The notes beneath the pieces were generated by a model. That model saw only the letters and a program-made list of their open reading frames with translations, had not been told where the DNA came from and searched no databases. A program made the position numbers and the translations under genes. This document shows positions 24,385-34,417 of a stretch of DNA of 64,000 bases, in pieces. Source of the DNA: Dichomitus squalens LYAD-421 SS1 (Eukaryota > Basidiomycota > Agaricomycetes > Polyporales > Polyporaceae); contig NW_006766884.1 of NCBI RefSeq assembly GCF_000275845.1, positions 2,126,122 through 2,190,121 of the forward strand. The letters are read 5' to 3'. Position 1 is the stretch's first letter; the number at the start of each line of letters is the position of its first letter.

Positions 24385-26065
24385 TTATTGTACCAGAAAC
24401 CCTTCTTTCTTCACCATGCTCGCTCGCCCCGGACCAACACCAATCCATTCTATGGGTACACCCAGGAACTGTTCGATGAACCCGATGTACTTCTGGCAGT
24501 TCTCAGCGAGGTCTTCTATCGTCCTTGCCTCTGCGATTGACTGCTTCCACCCAGGCAAAGTGACATACACCACCTCAACCTTGGCGAGCTCCTCGAGGTC
24601 GGCTGTAAGCATGGCGTTAGCCGTATGTACTCTGGATAACCGCGGTGAAGGTGCTAACCGGGAAAGCCTGCGAGCTCCTTGTCGTTGATGACGTACTTGA
24701 CAGCCACTTTGATCTCCTCGAGATCGTCGAGCACATCGAGCTTGGTCAGGTTCAAGGAGTCGTAGCCGTTGATCAGGCAGGAGTGTTTCATCACCACCAG
24801 ATCAAGCCACCCGCAGCGTCGCCGCCGACCGGTGGTCGTCCCGTACTCCCGGCCGACCTCCTGCAAGTGCGTGCCAATGTCCTGCGGTCGGGTCAGACGA
24901 GGGCTCCGTGCAGTCGGCACAACCTCTTCGACTCACGTTCAGCTGCTCGGTGGGAAAAGGGCCGCCACCAACACGCGTGGTGTACGCCTTTATCACGCCT
25001 ATGGTCTTGCCAATCTTCTTCGGGGGGATGCCCAATCCGGTACATACACCGCCAATGGTTGTCGAAGACGACGTGACGAAGGGGTACGTTCCGAAGTCGA
25101 TGTCTAGCATAAGCGCATTGGCACCTTCGACGAGCACCTTCTTGTTCTCCGCCAGCGCCTTGTGGATGTATACGACGCTGTCAATGACGTAGGGCCGCAA
25201 TCGCTCTGCCAGTTGCTGCGCACCAGGTGAGGACGTATGGGACGACGCGACAGAGCACGGTTACGTACTTTGTACCGTATAATCTCTCCTTCGGTATCGT
25301 ACTCGAAGTGGCCGTACCGTTTGAAGCGGTTCTCCACAAGCTTACGGAATTTCTGCGCGAAGGTGTCATGGTCAAACAGGTGGTGGACGCGGAGGCCGGA
25401 GCGCGACGCCTTCGACGAATATGCCGGACCGATGCCCTTCTTGGTCGTACCGATGCTCGACCCGCCGAGCTCGACCTCCTTCAACCCATCAACGATCTGG
25501 TGGAAGTCGAAGACCAGGTGGGCGCGGTCGGAGATGAACAGGCGTCCGGTACAGTCAAGGCCTAGATTGCATGATAAGGGCTCGGCACAGGCTGCTTTGC
25601 AGCATAGCCGCATTCACGCACCTTGCTGCTGCAATGCATCCAACTCCGCAAAGAACGAGGGGACGTGCACAACGACACCATTGCCAATAATTCCCGTGCA
25701 TGTGGGGTTCACCAAGCCTATGATGGTGTCAATTGGAATGTGTAGTCCTCTGCATAGCACCTGAGGGCACGCACCGCTTGGAAGGAGATGGAACGCAAAC
25801 GTCTTGTTGACCTTCTCTGGGCCGATGGGCACTACAATCGTGTGCCCGGCATTGTTCCCCCCAGCGCATCGCGCGCAGATGTCGAAATCGGCGGAAAGGA
25901 TATCGACGAGCTTGCCCTTTCCTTCATCGCCCCATTGCGCGCCAAGCACGACGGTTGCTGGATTAGACCATCGAGGAGGGCAGACGAGGACGAAAAAAAA
26001 CAGGGTACGTGAGCCCATCGACCGTGCAAAGGCGATAGCTATACCGAAGACGACGTACCGCTCAT
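24385..26065 (-). CDS. ADE12: Adenylosuccinate synthetase
   Basis: Seven exons (26059-26065, 25775-25957, 25622-25717, 25269-25561, 24937-25215, 24659-24881, 24385-24602) give 432 residues, the normal length for the enzyme. It joins IMP and aspartate with GTP to form adenylosuccinate, the first committed step to AMP, in the cytosol. Diagnostic motifs are present: the P-loop [13 protein letters not shown] near residue 5, [14 protein letters not shown]-type [30 protein letters not shown], the [20 protein letters not shown] block, [14 protein letters not shown], and the C-terminal [13 protein letters not shown]. The first exon is only 7 nt (ATGAGCG), splicing to give [12 protein letters not shown], which matches the usual start of fungal orthologues. 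No inactivating change seen. Confidence 0.97.
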
Positions 26066-26865
26066 GGTTGCCTACAAGCTCGAGCACACTGCTGCGCGAG
26101 CTGTGCGTTCGCGCGAGTTGGGCCGCTAGCCTTGCGTAAGATGTAACTTAAACTATATCCTCCCCGAGGAACCCCGTACTATCTGATCGCCCACTGGTAG
26201 TCAAGCTGGCAGCGACTACGGCCTGGCCGCTGTCGCTGTATTTCGGGAAGGGTGTCGCCGCACGCGGCGATGGAAGTGGTGGTAGCAGACAGAGTCATTT
26301 TCTTGCCCGTCCTGGCCCTGGCGGGACGATGGCGAGCTCGTCCTCATCCAATACTCCACCGGCCCGGCTTTTCCTGACTTGGCTTTTGGAGCGCTTACGC
26401 CTTCCTCATCCGCGTTTATAGTACATAGCTCGAGCTTACGCAGGAACATTTTTTACTACCGGCGTGATTGTGTAGCTGACGTCTGCTGGAGCATGCAGGG
26501 ATGCGGTCAATCGAACATGCAACAACCCTTGTTTGACTCGTACAGCTCAGTAGTCGAATCGCTAATCGTCCAACCGCTTGAGGATTTCTCCTCGCGGTCT
26601 ATATGTCAAACGCGCTTCATGCAGAAAGTTGTGATGGCGTTTGTATCGTCGATATTGAACATTCTACAGTATATAGGTGCTGTGGTGATACAAGGCACTC
26701 GAAAGTGTCCATGTCCGAAACAAAGAAAAGTCTACTCTGGTGTGCCATATAAGAGGTGCCTGCATCGCTTATATAGCTTTTGATACAAGGAGGCACAAAG
26801 TGTCCATCCAAACGCTAGGGAAAGGGACCGGAACCATGGGATAGGGAGGGGGGAAGGAGGTGGCG
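26066..26865. other. ADE12 upstream region and kinase 3' flank
   Basis: This is the ADE12 promoter side. A minus-strand ATG at 26449 opens a 77-codon frame. If a 35-nt GTAAGC..GATGAG intron were removed it would instead encode MFLRRRKRSKSQVRKSRAGG and end DEDELAIVPPGPGRARK at 26295. Either version is speculative. Confidence 0.35.
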
Positions 26866-28320
26866 TTAATGGTAAGGGTAGGCGTTGGGGTTGACGTAGT
26901 AGACCGGGTAAGCGGGGACGAAGATAGGGAAGTACTGCGCCTGGGGGACGCCGTACTGAGCCATTGCCACCTGGGCTGGCACGAAGGGAACGTTCTGCAA
27001 GCCATGGTCGCCTCGGACTACCTTGTGGTGCGTTCCCGCCATCATCACTGCCCCCGTGTTTATAGCCATGGTAGGGATAATACCCTCCGGAGTGCCCACG
27101 TTCTCCGCATCCGAAGCCCCAGACGAAGCACGCGAACTCGAGCATGAGCTGCAATCAGGATCGTGACAACCCAACTGGGAAGTGGTAGTAGAGGAAATGT
27201 CGACGGCAGAGCCGGCTGAGCAATTCTGGGCCACCCGGGCAGCAGGCCCCGACGCAGCGTCCAGAATATCAATCTCGGGTGCCTTGTTAGTCGACTTGAA
27301 CTCGGACTTGGGAGTCGCGAGCATGGGATTAATAGCGGGAGGAGGAATGGTTATGCGCTCATGCTCGTGAACAACGTACTCGAACTGGCACATCGGACGG
27401 AAGAACGTGTCAAGCGACAGAATCGCTTGGCGGAGGTTGCGGAGGCTAATCCGCTGTGTAGGGTCGGGTTGGAGCATCTCACGGATGATGGCGTGCGCCC
27501 CCGAAGAAATGGGGTGCGCGAAGAACAGGTAGTCCGGGTCCATGAGGAACTCACAGAAGTCATCATCCTTGATTGTCGCCTTCGACCACGGGTTGGTCCT
27601 CGTGATCATGGCAAAGAGGATGACACCCATAGCCCAGATGTCGCTGAGGTATGGATCATATGGCTGCTGAGCAGTCAATTCTCCGATACACTCTGTGACG
27701 GAGTTGTTAGCGTCGTACTTGGCGAAGACCAACGGAAGGAGAGACGCACCAAGACTCATGAAGTGGGATGTGCCATGACCGAACTCGCTAATCACGGGTT
27801 CGGTCGTGGCCATACCGAAGTCTGCCAGATACAGCTCGGAGCCGTCTTCATTGGACAGGACGTTCGCCGGCTTGAGATCTCGGTGGGCGATCTTCGCGTC
27901 ATGAATCGCCTGCACGGCGTCCACGAGCGAGATGAATGCCCTCCGGAGAAGCTCGTCGTTACCCTGGTAGGTATTCTTCGTGATATGGTCATAGAGGTCG
28001 CCCCCTCGACAGAGTTCGAGGATAATGTAGCAGTACGCGTCGTCTTCGAAGGCGTCAATCAACTGAACGACGCCATCCGAACATGTGGTAGCGATGCCGT
28101 GGAGGATGACCTCCTGCTTGAGGGCGGCGAGGTCGGCCTCGTTGCGACCAGCCTTCTGCATGATTTTCACAGCGACGTACTGCTCATCGGAGTCGATGGC
28201 GACACCGTGGTCGATCGCCTGGTAGACGACTCCAAACCCACCGCGTCCGAGCTGCTGGACAAGCTCGTAGCGGCGGGCGATGACGCAGCCGTTGAAGTTA
28301 GGCATGGCACGGGTGGACAT
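26866..28320 (-). CDS. Ser/Thr protein kinase, Ran1/Ksp1-like
   Basis: Exons 27750-28320 and 26866-27692 give 465 residues. The kinase domain covers about residues 15-305: the glycine loop QLGRGGFGVVY, VAVKIMQKA with the ATP-binding Lys, catalytic HRDLKPANVL, and DFGMATTEPVISEFGHGTSHFMSLECIGE containing the DFG and the (A)PE-like site. LSDIWAMGVILFAMITRTNPW follows. This wording is close to the fungal Ran1/Pat1, Sks1 and Ksp1 group that controls meiosis, nutrient response and filamentation. The 160-residue tail is Ser/Cys/Pro-rich and ends in an unusual Tyr/Pro-rich stretch. The 57-nt intron at 27693-27749 is a multiple of three without a stop, so retention would add 19 residues to the activation segment. 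Start MSTRAMPNFNG is the first ATG in frame. Confidence 0.93.
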   Translation of the reverse strand: MSTRAMPNFNGCVIARRYELVQQLGRGGFGVVYQAIDHGVAIDSDEQYVAVKIMQKAGRNEADLAALKQEVILHGIATTCSDGVVQLIDAFEDDAYCYIILELCRGGDLYDHITKNTYQGNDELLRRAFISLVDAVQAIHDAKIAHRDLKPANVLSNEDGSELYLADFGMATTEPVISEFGHGTSHFMSLGASLLPLVFAKYDANNSVTECIGELTAQQPYDPYLSDIWAMGVILFAMITRTNPWSKATIKDDDFCEFLMDPDYLFFAHPISSGAHAIIREMLQPDPTQRISLRNLRQAILSLDTFFRPMCQFEYVVHEHERITIPPPAINPMLATPKSEFKSTNKAPEIDILDAASGPAARVAQNCSAGSAVDISSTTTSQLGCHDPDCSSCSSSRASSGASDAENVGTPEGIIPTMAINTGAVMMAGTHHKVVRGDHGLQNVPFVPAQVAMAQYGVPQAQYFPIFVPAYPVYYVNPNAYPYH

Positions 28321-28447
28321 GGTGGGGCAGGGAGTAGGCAGGGTTGATAAAGGAGAATAGGGATGTGGGGGTTGTATGCGGAAAGCGATGGTGTCCACCA
28401 GGGACAGTTGCAATGGATGGGGAGTGGTAGCCCGAGAGATCCCCCTC

Positions 28448-28455
28448 CTTTATAC
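28448..28455 (-). promoter_or_regulatory. TATA box of the Ran1/Ksp1-like kinase gene
   Basis: The minus strand reads GTATAAAG about 130 nt upstream of the kinase ATG, a plausible distance for a fungal core promoter with a moderate leader. Confidence 0.45.
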
Positions 28456-28562
28456 TTTTTGGGCCCCCCAAGGGCCTCACTGGAAATGGTGGACTTAGAA
28501 AATTTTTGCAAAATCCCCGGGCATAGAGGGACGTCGCTGCGGGTAGAGCCAGACACCCGAAG

Positions 28563-28670
28563 GCAAGAGTCAATATCCGGGGAATGTAGAGGTACAGAGT
28601 GATGGGTTCCGACGGTGTCGTCGGATGTCTTCACTCTATGCGTCTACCTTCCCTGGATATTGATTCTTGC
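28563..28670. repeat. 108-bp near-palindrome (foldback)
   Basis: Two arms of 51 nt (28563-28613 and 28620-28670) are inverted copies agreeing at 41 of 51 positions by my count, with a 6-nt loop GGTGTC. Several of the mismatches would be G-U pairs in RNA. It lies in the gap between the kinase promoter and the next candidate gene. It may be a small foldback or MITE-like element or a structured transcript. Confidence 0.75.
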
Positions 28671-28990
28671 GACTTAGACTACATCAAGATTCCAATCTTG
28701 ACGCATTACACTAATTGAGTTTGGGGCCTTGCACGAGTCCGCTCAGTTCAGCGAGAACATCGACAACAAATATGCTTCTCCGGACCCCAACGCCCGACAT
28801 CAGGAGTTGACTCCAGCAACCATACATGATGTTCGTGCAAATGTTCATACCTTTGATGAACATCGCAGCGTGGCCTACAGCCGAAAGTCATTCAACGGCA
28901 GGCCAATCTGCAATGCTGTTTGAATTACGCCCTAGACTGAGTGTAACGACGACTCAACCAGTTTGTGTTAGTATGGAATGTTGCTTGACG
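28671..28990. other. Intergenic, nothing recognised
   Basis: A short AT-richer stretch between the foldback and the doubtful secreted-protein frame. No domain-bearing frame, repeat or promoter signal was seen. Confidence 0.4.
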
Positions 28991-29583
28991 TCAATTCAGT
29001 GGCAAGATCATGAGCCACGTCGCACATGCGTATTGCATATCCCCTGTGATAATGCGATCTGTGTACCGATCCCCGTTGGGATACAGGGCATTGTGCTCGC
29101 ATACCAGACCGACATAACTTCCGAAGGTGTCCGAAAGCCGCTCCAGACCAGATAATCCAGATAACATAGAAAGCCCCTGTCACATTCCGGTACATACAGA
29201 GTTGAAAAATATAGAACCAAATTCAAGAAACATACCTGGCTGGCAGTCGATGTGCATCGGTTGTCCCGGATTTCAGCACACGCCAGTCCTGTATGAGACA
29301 AACGTAGGGCGAACGGGTAGGCCAGTCTCATACGGGACGCGCGCGTAAGCCACGACCTCGCCGGGAGAGAATATGGCGGCTTGGGTCCTGGCTCGAGTGA
29401 GAGTTGAGGTGTCCTGGAAGAACAGGTGGGCTTCCAGTTAGAAGCTGGATCCGGCTGTAGCGGCGAGCACCGGAAGCGATATGAGGTAACGGCGTATGCT
29501 GTCCACAAGTCGGCGTGTATGGAAGGTGCAGTATGAAGCGGCAGGCATATGAGCACACACAATACGAGAGCTTTCGACGACAT
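28991..29583 (-). CDS. Doubtful small secreted protein
   Basis: An ATG at 29583 begins MSSKALVLCVLICLPLHTA, a good signal-peptide-like start. The frame is open for 191 codons unspliced (to 29008). With a canonical 59-nt intron removed (29177-29235, GTATGT..GACAG) it gives 177 residues in exons 29236-29583 and 28991-29176. The mature part is Cys-containing and has no domain I recognise. Other splice choices inside the frame are possible. It could be a lineage-specific secreted protein or a chance open frame. Confidence 0.3.
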
Positions 29584-29940
29584 ACTGGAGATGGGTCAGA
29601 CCTGGAGGAGGCGCTAATGATTGTCCGAAGCTTTGGCGCCGAAAGACGAATTCAATGGGACAACTGCAGATAGCAACGACTGAGCTCTAGGACAATTGAT
29701 GATTTCGGAAATTGACATTGCTTGCAAACGACAAGAGGCCCTGGATGATACAAAAAACTACAACAAGCAGTAGTCCGAATTGATCAAGTCCGTGGGTAGT
29801 ATACAGAAAGCGTTTGTATAGAATTGAAGTCCTACGCAAGTCCGTCTGGATCGTCAAAGTTCGTGCAAGAGTCCGTAATCAGTCCGCATTATTCGATTGT
29901 CTGTGTTCCCGGAGATGACAGATGAATGCTCATCGCGAGC
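29584..29940. other. 3' flank of the small Kre9/Knh1 gene
   Basis: Nothing beyond short chance frames is visible between the candidate start at 29583 and the Kre9/Knh1 stop codon at 29941. Confidence 0.4.
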
Positions 29941-30661
29941 TCAAAATTGGACGCCGCTGCCCTGGATCGTGAATTCAGGGCTGAAGTTGCCAGAGTCTCC
30001 GAATACTGTCAAAGGTGATCGATCAACATACTTTGGTAGGTCGTGTGGTAGGAGTGGGGGAGAAGAGATACGCACAGACAAGACTATAGTCGTCGCCATC
30101 CACAACCCACGGCACGGTAATCTCAATACGGCCGAGGAGGATATCGAAGCCGTTCTCGAGGACAACTGCATGAAGTTCCTTGGTGATGAGAAGATACCAC
30201 ACAGATGCCCCATTATGTACACCTGTCGCTCGATCGGCAGCGCCTCGTGAAGAAGCACTCATTTCCGTACGAGCGACACATGCACGGGCAATGTCTGAAA
30301 TGGTGCGGGAAAACTCACCTGGGGTGGTTTCACCGCTCTTGCGCAGGAGAATCAGGCCCTGCTTGTTGGTGATCTGCTTCGGCGGGTTCGAGACGTCCCT
30401 GCACAGAATATATGGCACGGTCAATCCTGAACAATATCAGGGCATTCAGGGAAGCCATGCAGCAACGCACCAGGTAACGTTGTGACGCTGTCCGATAGTC
30501 CACACAGTACCGTTGTGGGGGTAGAGCACGGGGGGCGTGAATACATCGCGCTTCTGGAGCTCGGCTGCGGGGAGAGCTGCGCCCGAGACGAGCTGCAGGT
30601 AGCACGCGAAGAACGTAACGAAGGCGAAGACGATGGAGGAGTAAGAGACTTTGGCGAACAT
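29941..30661 (-). CDS. Small secreted Kre9/Knh1-domain protein
   Basis: Exons 30471-30661, 30319-30398, 30076-30165 and 29941-30005 join in frame to 141 residues. The N-terminus MFAKVSYSSIVFAFVTFFAC is a signal peptide. A Kex2-like KR follows in ELQKRDVFTPP. The rest is one complete Kre9/Knh1 domain: VLYPHNGTVWTIGQRHNVTW, DVSNPPKQITNKQGLILLRK, VVLENGFDILLGRIEITVP, DDYSLVLFGDSGNFSPEFTI. It ends right after the domain, without a Ser/Thr stalk or GPI signal, so it should be freely secreted or wall-associated. The 153-nt intron 2 acceptor was chosen at CATGCAG because it gives the family-like PVVLENGFDILLG junction. Basidiomycetes carry many such small members; their function is not known. Confidence 0.9.
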
Positions 30662-31652
30662 GGTTGGTGTCGTCAGGGTCGTTTGTGGTCGTGAAAAGTG
30701 CGTAAAGGTGTTTGAGAAGCTCTGGTTGACTGCCTCGATGGGAGTGAGGATCGATGGGCGCAGACTGCACGGTATATATATATATATATATATGACTTGA
30801 CCTCAAAGCGTCAATGCTTGGTGAAAGCCTAGAAAGATCCGCGTATCCGCCATCCGGACTCCGAGCAGGCTCTGTCCGGCTGCTCTGGCCCAGTAGCGGG
30901 GTACTTGGATCATCTTGTGCGAGGGCGGTCGAGCAGAGGCGTTCTAGGGTCCGATGAACGCCCGACGGTGTACCTAGACCGAACCTTACTATATCTGGAA
31001 GTCAGAACTCGTCAGCTGCGCGACTTAAGGTCGATAGCGTGGTAGAAGCTGCCCCGCGTGGCTCCCGCTCAGCGAGTAAGTAATTGTACATGTGCGCGCT
31101 GTACACATCAGTGTACATAGGCTGCACTGTTGGCCAGCTTCACAATCCATCCCGAATGGCGAGATTAGCTGTACTAGTACTGCACAGATATCACGCAGAA
31201 TGTGATCTGTCAGATAGCCGCTGTGGACCGGCCACCTCAGCGAGCGTGGGATAAACGTCGACCTATAAGCATGCGGATCCGTTATCGGCTGCGAAAACGG
31301 TCTTGGTGCGGCGGCGAGGAAGCAGTATTAATGCCTGTCCGGGTAGAGTCGAGACTATTCGTAGCTTCGCAAACAGTGCCTCTTCTGACCGTTTGGCAGG
31401 GTTGACGATATGCCGTCGGAGAGGACTGCCCTGCCGCTGTGGCATACGGCATGCCACCAGCGTCAGGATCGGAGCGGACTAGATCCCGAGGCCCCGACAG
31501 CGCCAATAGGATAGCTCCAGTAGGCGGGACAGCTGGAACCTAGATGGCGAAAGTCACAAGTCTTGTCAAGTCCATGGATTACATCCATCCGTGTGGTAAG
31601 TTACAATACACAGTATCAAGGAGATGTGAGTGGCCGAGTGTGAATTCACGCT
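30662..31652. other. Intergenic, promoter of the small Kre9/Knh1 gene
   Basis: It contains a TA microsatellite about 110 nt upstream of the 30661 start. No other feature was recognised before the RING gene stop at 31653. Confidence 0.5.
30773..30792. repeat. TA microsatellite, 10 units
   Basis: Ten TA units lie about 112-131 nt upstream of the small Kre9/Knh1 gene start, in the position of a TATA element, so length changes could affect its expression. The effect is inference. Confidence 0.8.
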
Positions 31653-34417
31653 TCACGGGATGTAGATCTTCGAATAGCCCTCCACGCTACGAGAATATGC
31701 CGTCAGCTCCGTGCATTATCGATAGGGGGAATTCGCATACATTCTGCGACAACATGGGCAAGTGTGCTTCGACGCAGACGAGCGCGAGGCCAGATTATTC
31801 CGGCAATCGTCGCAGAGGGCAAGACACCTGTCATAACGTTACGAGAGTGGAAAACTCAGTTTGACAGGATTACTTCGACTACGGCGTGCACTCACCGACA
31901 TGGCCAACAGATTATATCGCGTGGCTCGACGGTGCAGATCACGCAGGCGCGAGCGTTCTCGGAGGCCGGATCCTCGTCTGGAGGAGGCAGAGCTATGCGC
32001 TTGGCTCGCCGGCGATCGGACACGAACTCGTCCCAGTCATCGACGTCGTCCTTGGCTCTGGCTTGTGACGGTCCAGAAACAAGTCGCTTGTACCCCCGGC
32101 GTGTCAGAGGCGACGCAGACTTGTCGGTCATATGCGCGAGGAGGAGCGGTGCCGAACCCACGTCAGATTTCGAAAGATCGGCGTAGAGTTGTACTTGCTC
32201 AACCGAATCGTCCTCGACCTCAGACTCCTCTTCATCGCTGGAGGTAGCCAATTCAGTGTCTGGCTGAGGAGTCCCTTCGTCATCCGGGTGAAACTCGTCG
32301 TCTTCGTCGTCGCTGACGGATTCGCCGCGCACAAATCGCTCGTAGGGGTCTACATCAACCACACTCTGTCTCCCTGGACGGACATCCATGACCTGAACAG
32401 AGGGCGAACGCTCGCGAGACGCGGGCGACCCGCGAACCTTGGCAGCAGCGGCACCCCACACTCTCCTCGAAGCGCGCCATGCACTCAGGAGGAACGCGCC
32501 CAAGTGCCTCTGCCATGCTACATTGAGCACTGTGTTGACCCAAAAGTCTGTGCTTGCCGCCTTGACCTTCACGTCGGTGATCTCGTTCGCGAAGCCCTTC
32601 TTGAACACGCGCCGCCTGCCGCGCTGCTCGTATGCGGGTGACAACCCAGAGACGCCAGTGCGATCGATTTCGATTTCGCCCCGGACGGTCTCACGTTCGC
32701 GCTTGCGCGCCAGAGCTACGTCGACGGGGCGCGCACTCGCGACGCCGCCGACCTCGTTGCCGAGCCCGGCTACAGCGGTCGCCTCCATGCTTGCTGTTCC
32801 GAGGCGGAAGAGTGCAACATTGAAGTCCTCATCCCATTTCGGCATGAGCGCGGAGTGTCCGAAGACTGGTCGCGTGATTGTGCCCTCTGAGAGGAGCTGG
32901 GTAAGGGCGTTCAGGGCGACAGTGAGGGTGATGATGGAGAACATGATCGATTCGACGACACGAGCCGCGTATGTCGTCAGGGGGAACGGGGTGGTCGAGA
33001 ACCACTGGACGTAGTGGAAGTGAAGGAGTGCGAAGAGGCCGCTTGCGGCCGAGAAAGCGAGACGCCAATTCGTCCAACGACGCTTAATTTCGAGACAGTG
33101 CATAACAGTGAGCTGAAACAGAGGGATTATGATGGTGATGACGACGTGAACATTCGGTGCCGCCTTCTGTTCACCTTCCTTGGGATGACGGGCGGCCGCC
33201 GACTCTACGTAGAGTTGGAAAGCAAAAGCGAACTAGTACACCAATTAGCTATCGTTGCCGAGCGTGAGTTTGTCTGAAATACACCTACAAGATTGAATGG
33301 AGCATGATCATTGATGTTCAGCCCCTCCAAACCAGTGGTGAGGGTCCCTATGCACAACGCGAGGCATGCCGACACGAAGGTAGACCAGCAAATATCTTCC
33401 ATCGGTTTATCCTGAACCCAATTACCCACGGCCGATAACCAAGTCGTTCGGGTGAACAGTTTTGGGTCGTTTGCGCGCAGAAGCAACACGGTCCAGATTA
33501 GGACGGCCTTGCCGAGGAAGTAGAGGGACGGCACGCGGAACATTGCCCTCGAGAAGGTCGAGGAAAAGTCGACCGGAAGCATCATGTTGAGTAATGCGCG
33601 GTGTAGCGAGACAGGTGCGCGACTGCGAAAGTCGGGCTGGTTGGGATGAAGGCGGAAGATGTGTGGCCGACGGGGTGGTACCACGATGTTCTGAATGCGA
33701 TTCAGAACGAATGCCTGCACTGTCAATTAGTCAACTTCTCCTCGCATTCGAACAATGGGAATGGGTTGATGCACAGAAGATGATCCCCTAGCACGGTTCT
33801 AGTGGTCTTGTTCCAGTACCGTGTCGCATACCCGACCCGCGAGCATACCTTATGTTTCATGGATGCCAACTAATCGAGTGGCCTTGTGGTACATCCGCAA
33901 GATCATGCCCCACGAAGAACGCAAGGACCATCCTCACATCAACTACAAAGGACTCGGCCAATGTCGTCTGCGCAATGGTACGACAAGGTACACATTGCAA
34001 GGCTCACTGGCGACCCACTCCCTGAGTTTGCTCCCGACGACAGACAGACGGGTTTGGGATACTGTCACACGATACACCTCCACATACCCCGTCTCTTCTG
34101 ACAGAAGGCGTGTGAATACTCACCATCACGAAAAGGCCGACAAAGTATCCCGATGTCAGAAACCCCCATGGACCGGGCAAGGGTGTGACACCTGATCCAT
34201 GACTTCCATTCCTATGCCTCCTGTATCCCTGCGATCCCGAGTTGGTCTGCTGTGCAGCTTCTTGCATCTCGAATGCCAAGTCATCCAGACGGCGAAGTCG
34301 GGCGAGAGCGCGTGATGGGAATCCTAAGAAGTGCTGTGCGAGCTTCAAGGTAGTGTTGAACAGCAGAGAGCTGTTGAAGAATGAGTCGGGTTCCACATTC
34401 GCGCTTTGAATCTCCAT
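31653..34417 (-). CDS. Multipass membrane RING-finger protein, Asi-like E3 candidate
   Basis: Exons 34124-34417, 33289-33714, 31896-33232, 31741-31827 and 31653-31686 give 725 residues from MEIQSANVEPDS. Several hydrophobic segments are visible: SGYFVGLFVMAFVLN, FLGKAVLIWTVLLL, FVSACLALCIGTL, VVITIIIPLFQLTV, and FSIITLTVALNAL. A long acidic, Ser-rich cytosolic region follows. The C-terminal finger is built across three exons: ACVICTVEPRDIICWPCRC, LALCDDCRNNL, HTCPCCRR, an all-Cys (C4C4-like) RING arrangement. Topology plus RING recalls the fungal Asi1/Asi3 ubiquitin ligases of the inner nuclear membrane or ER; that is inference. The 409-nt first intron is long for this window, and an upstream non-coding exon or other start remains possible. 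Confidence 0.87.

Noticed and set aside
27361..28347. 328-codon plus-strand frame
   Set aside because: Antisense of the kinase gene; the kinase motifs are on the other strand.
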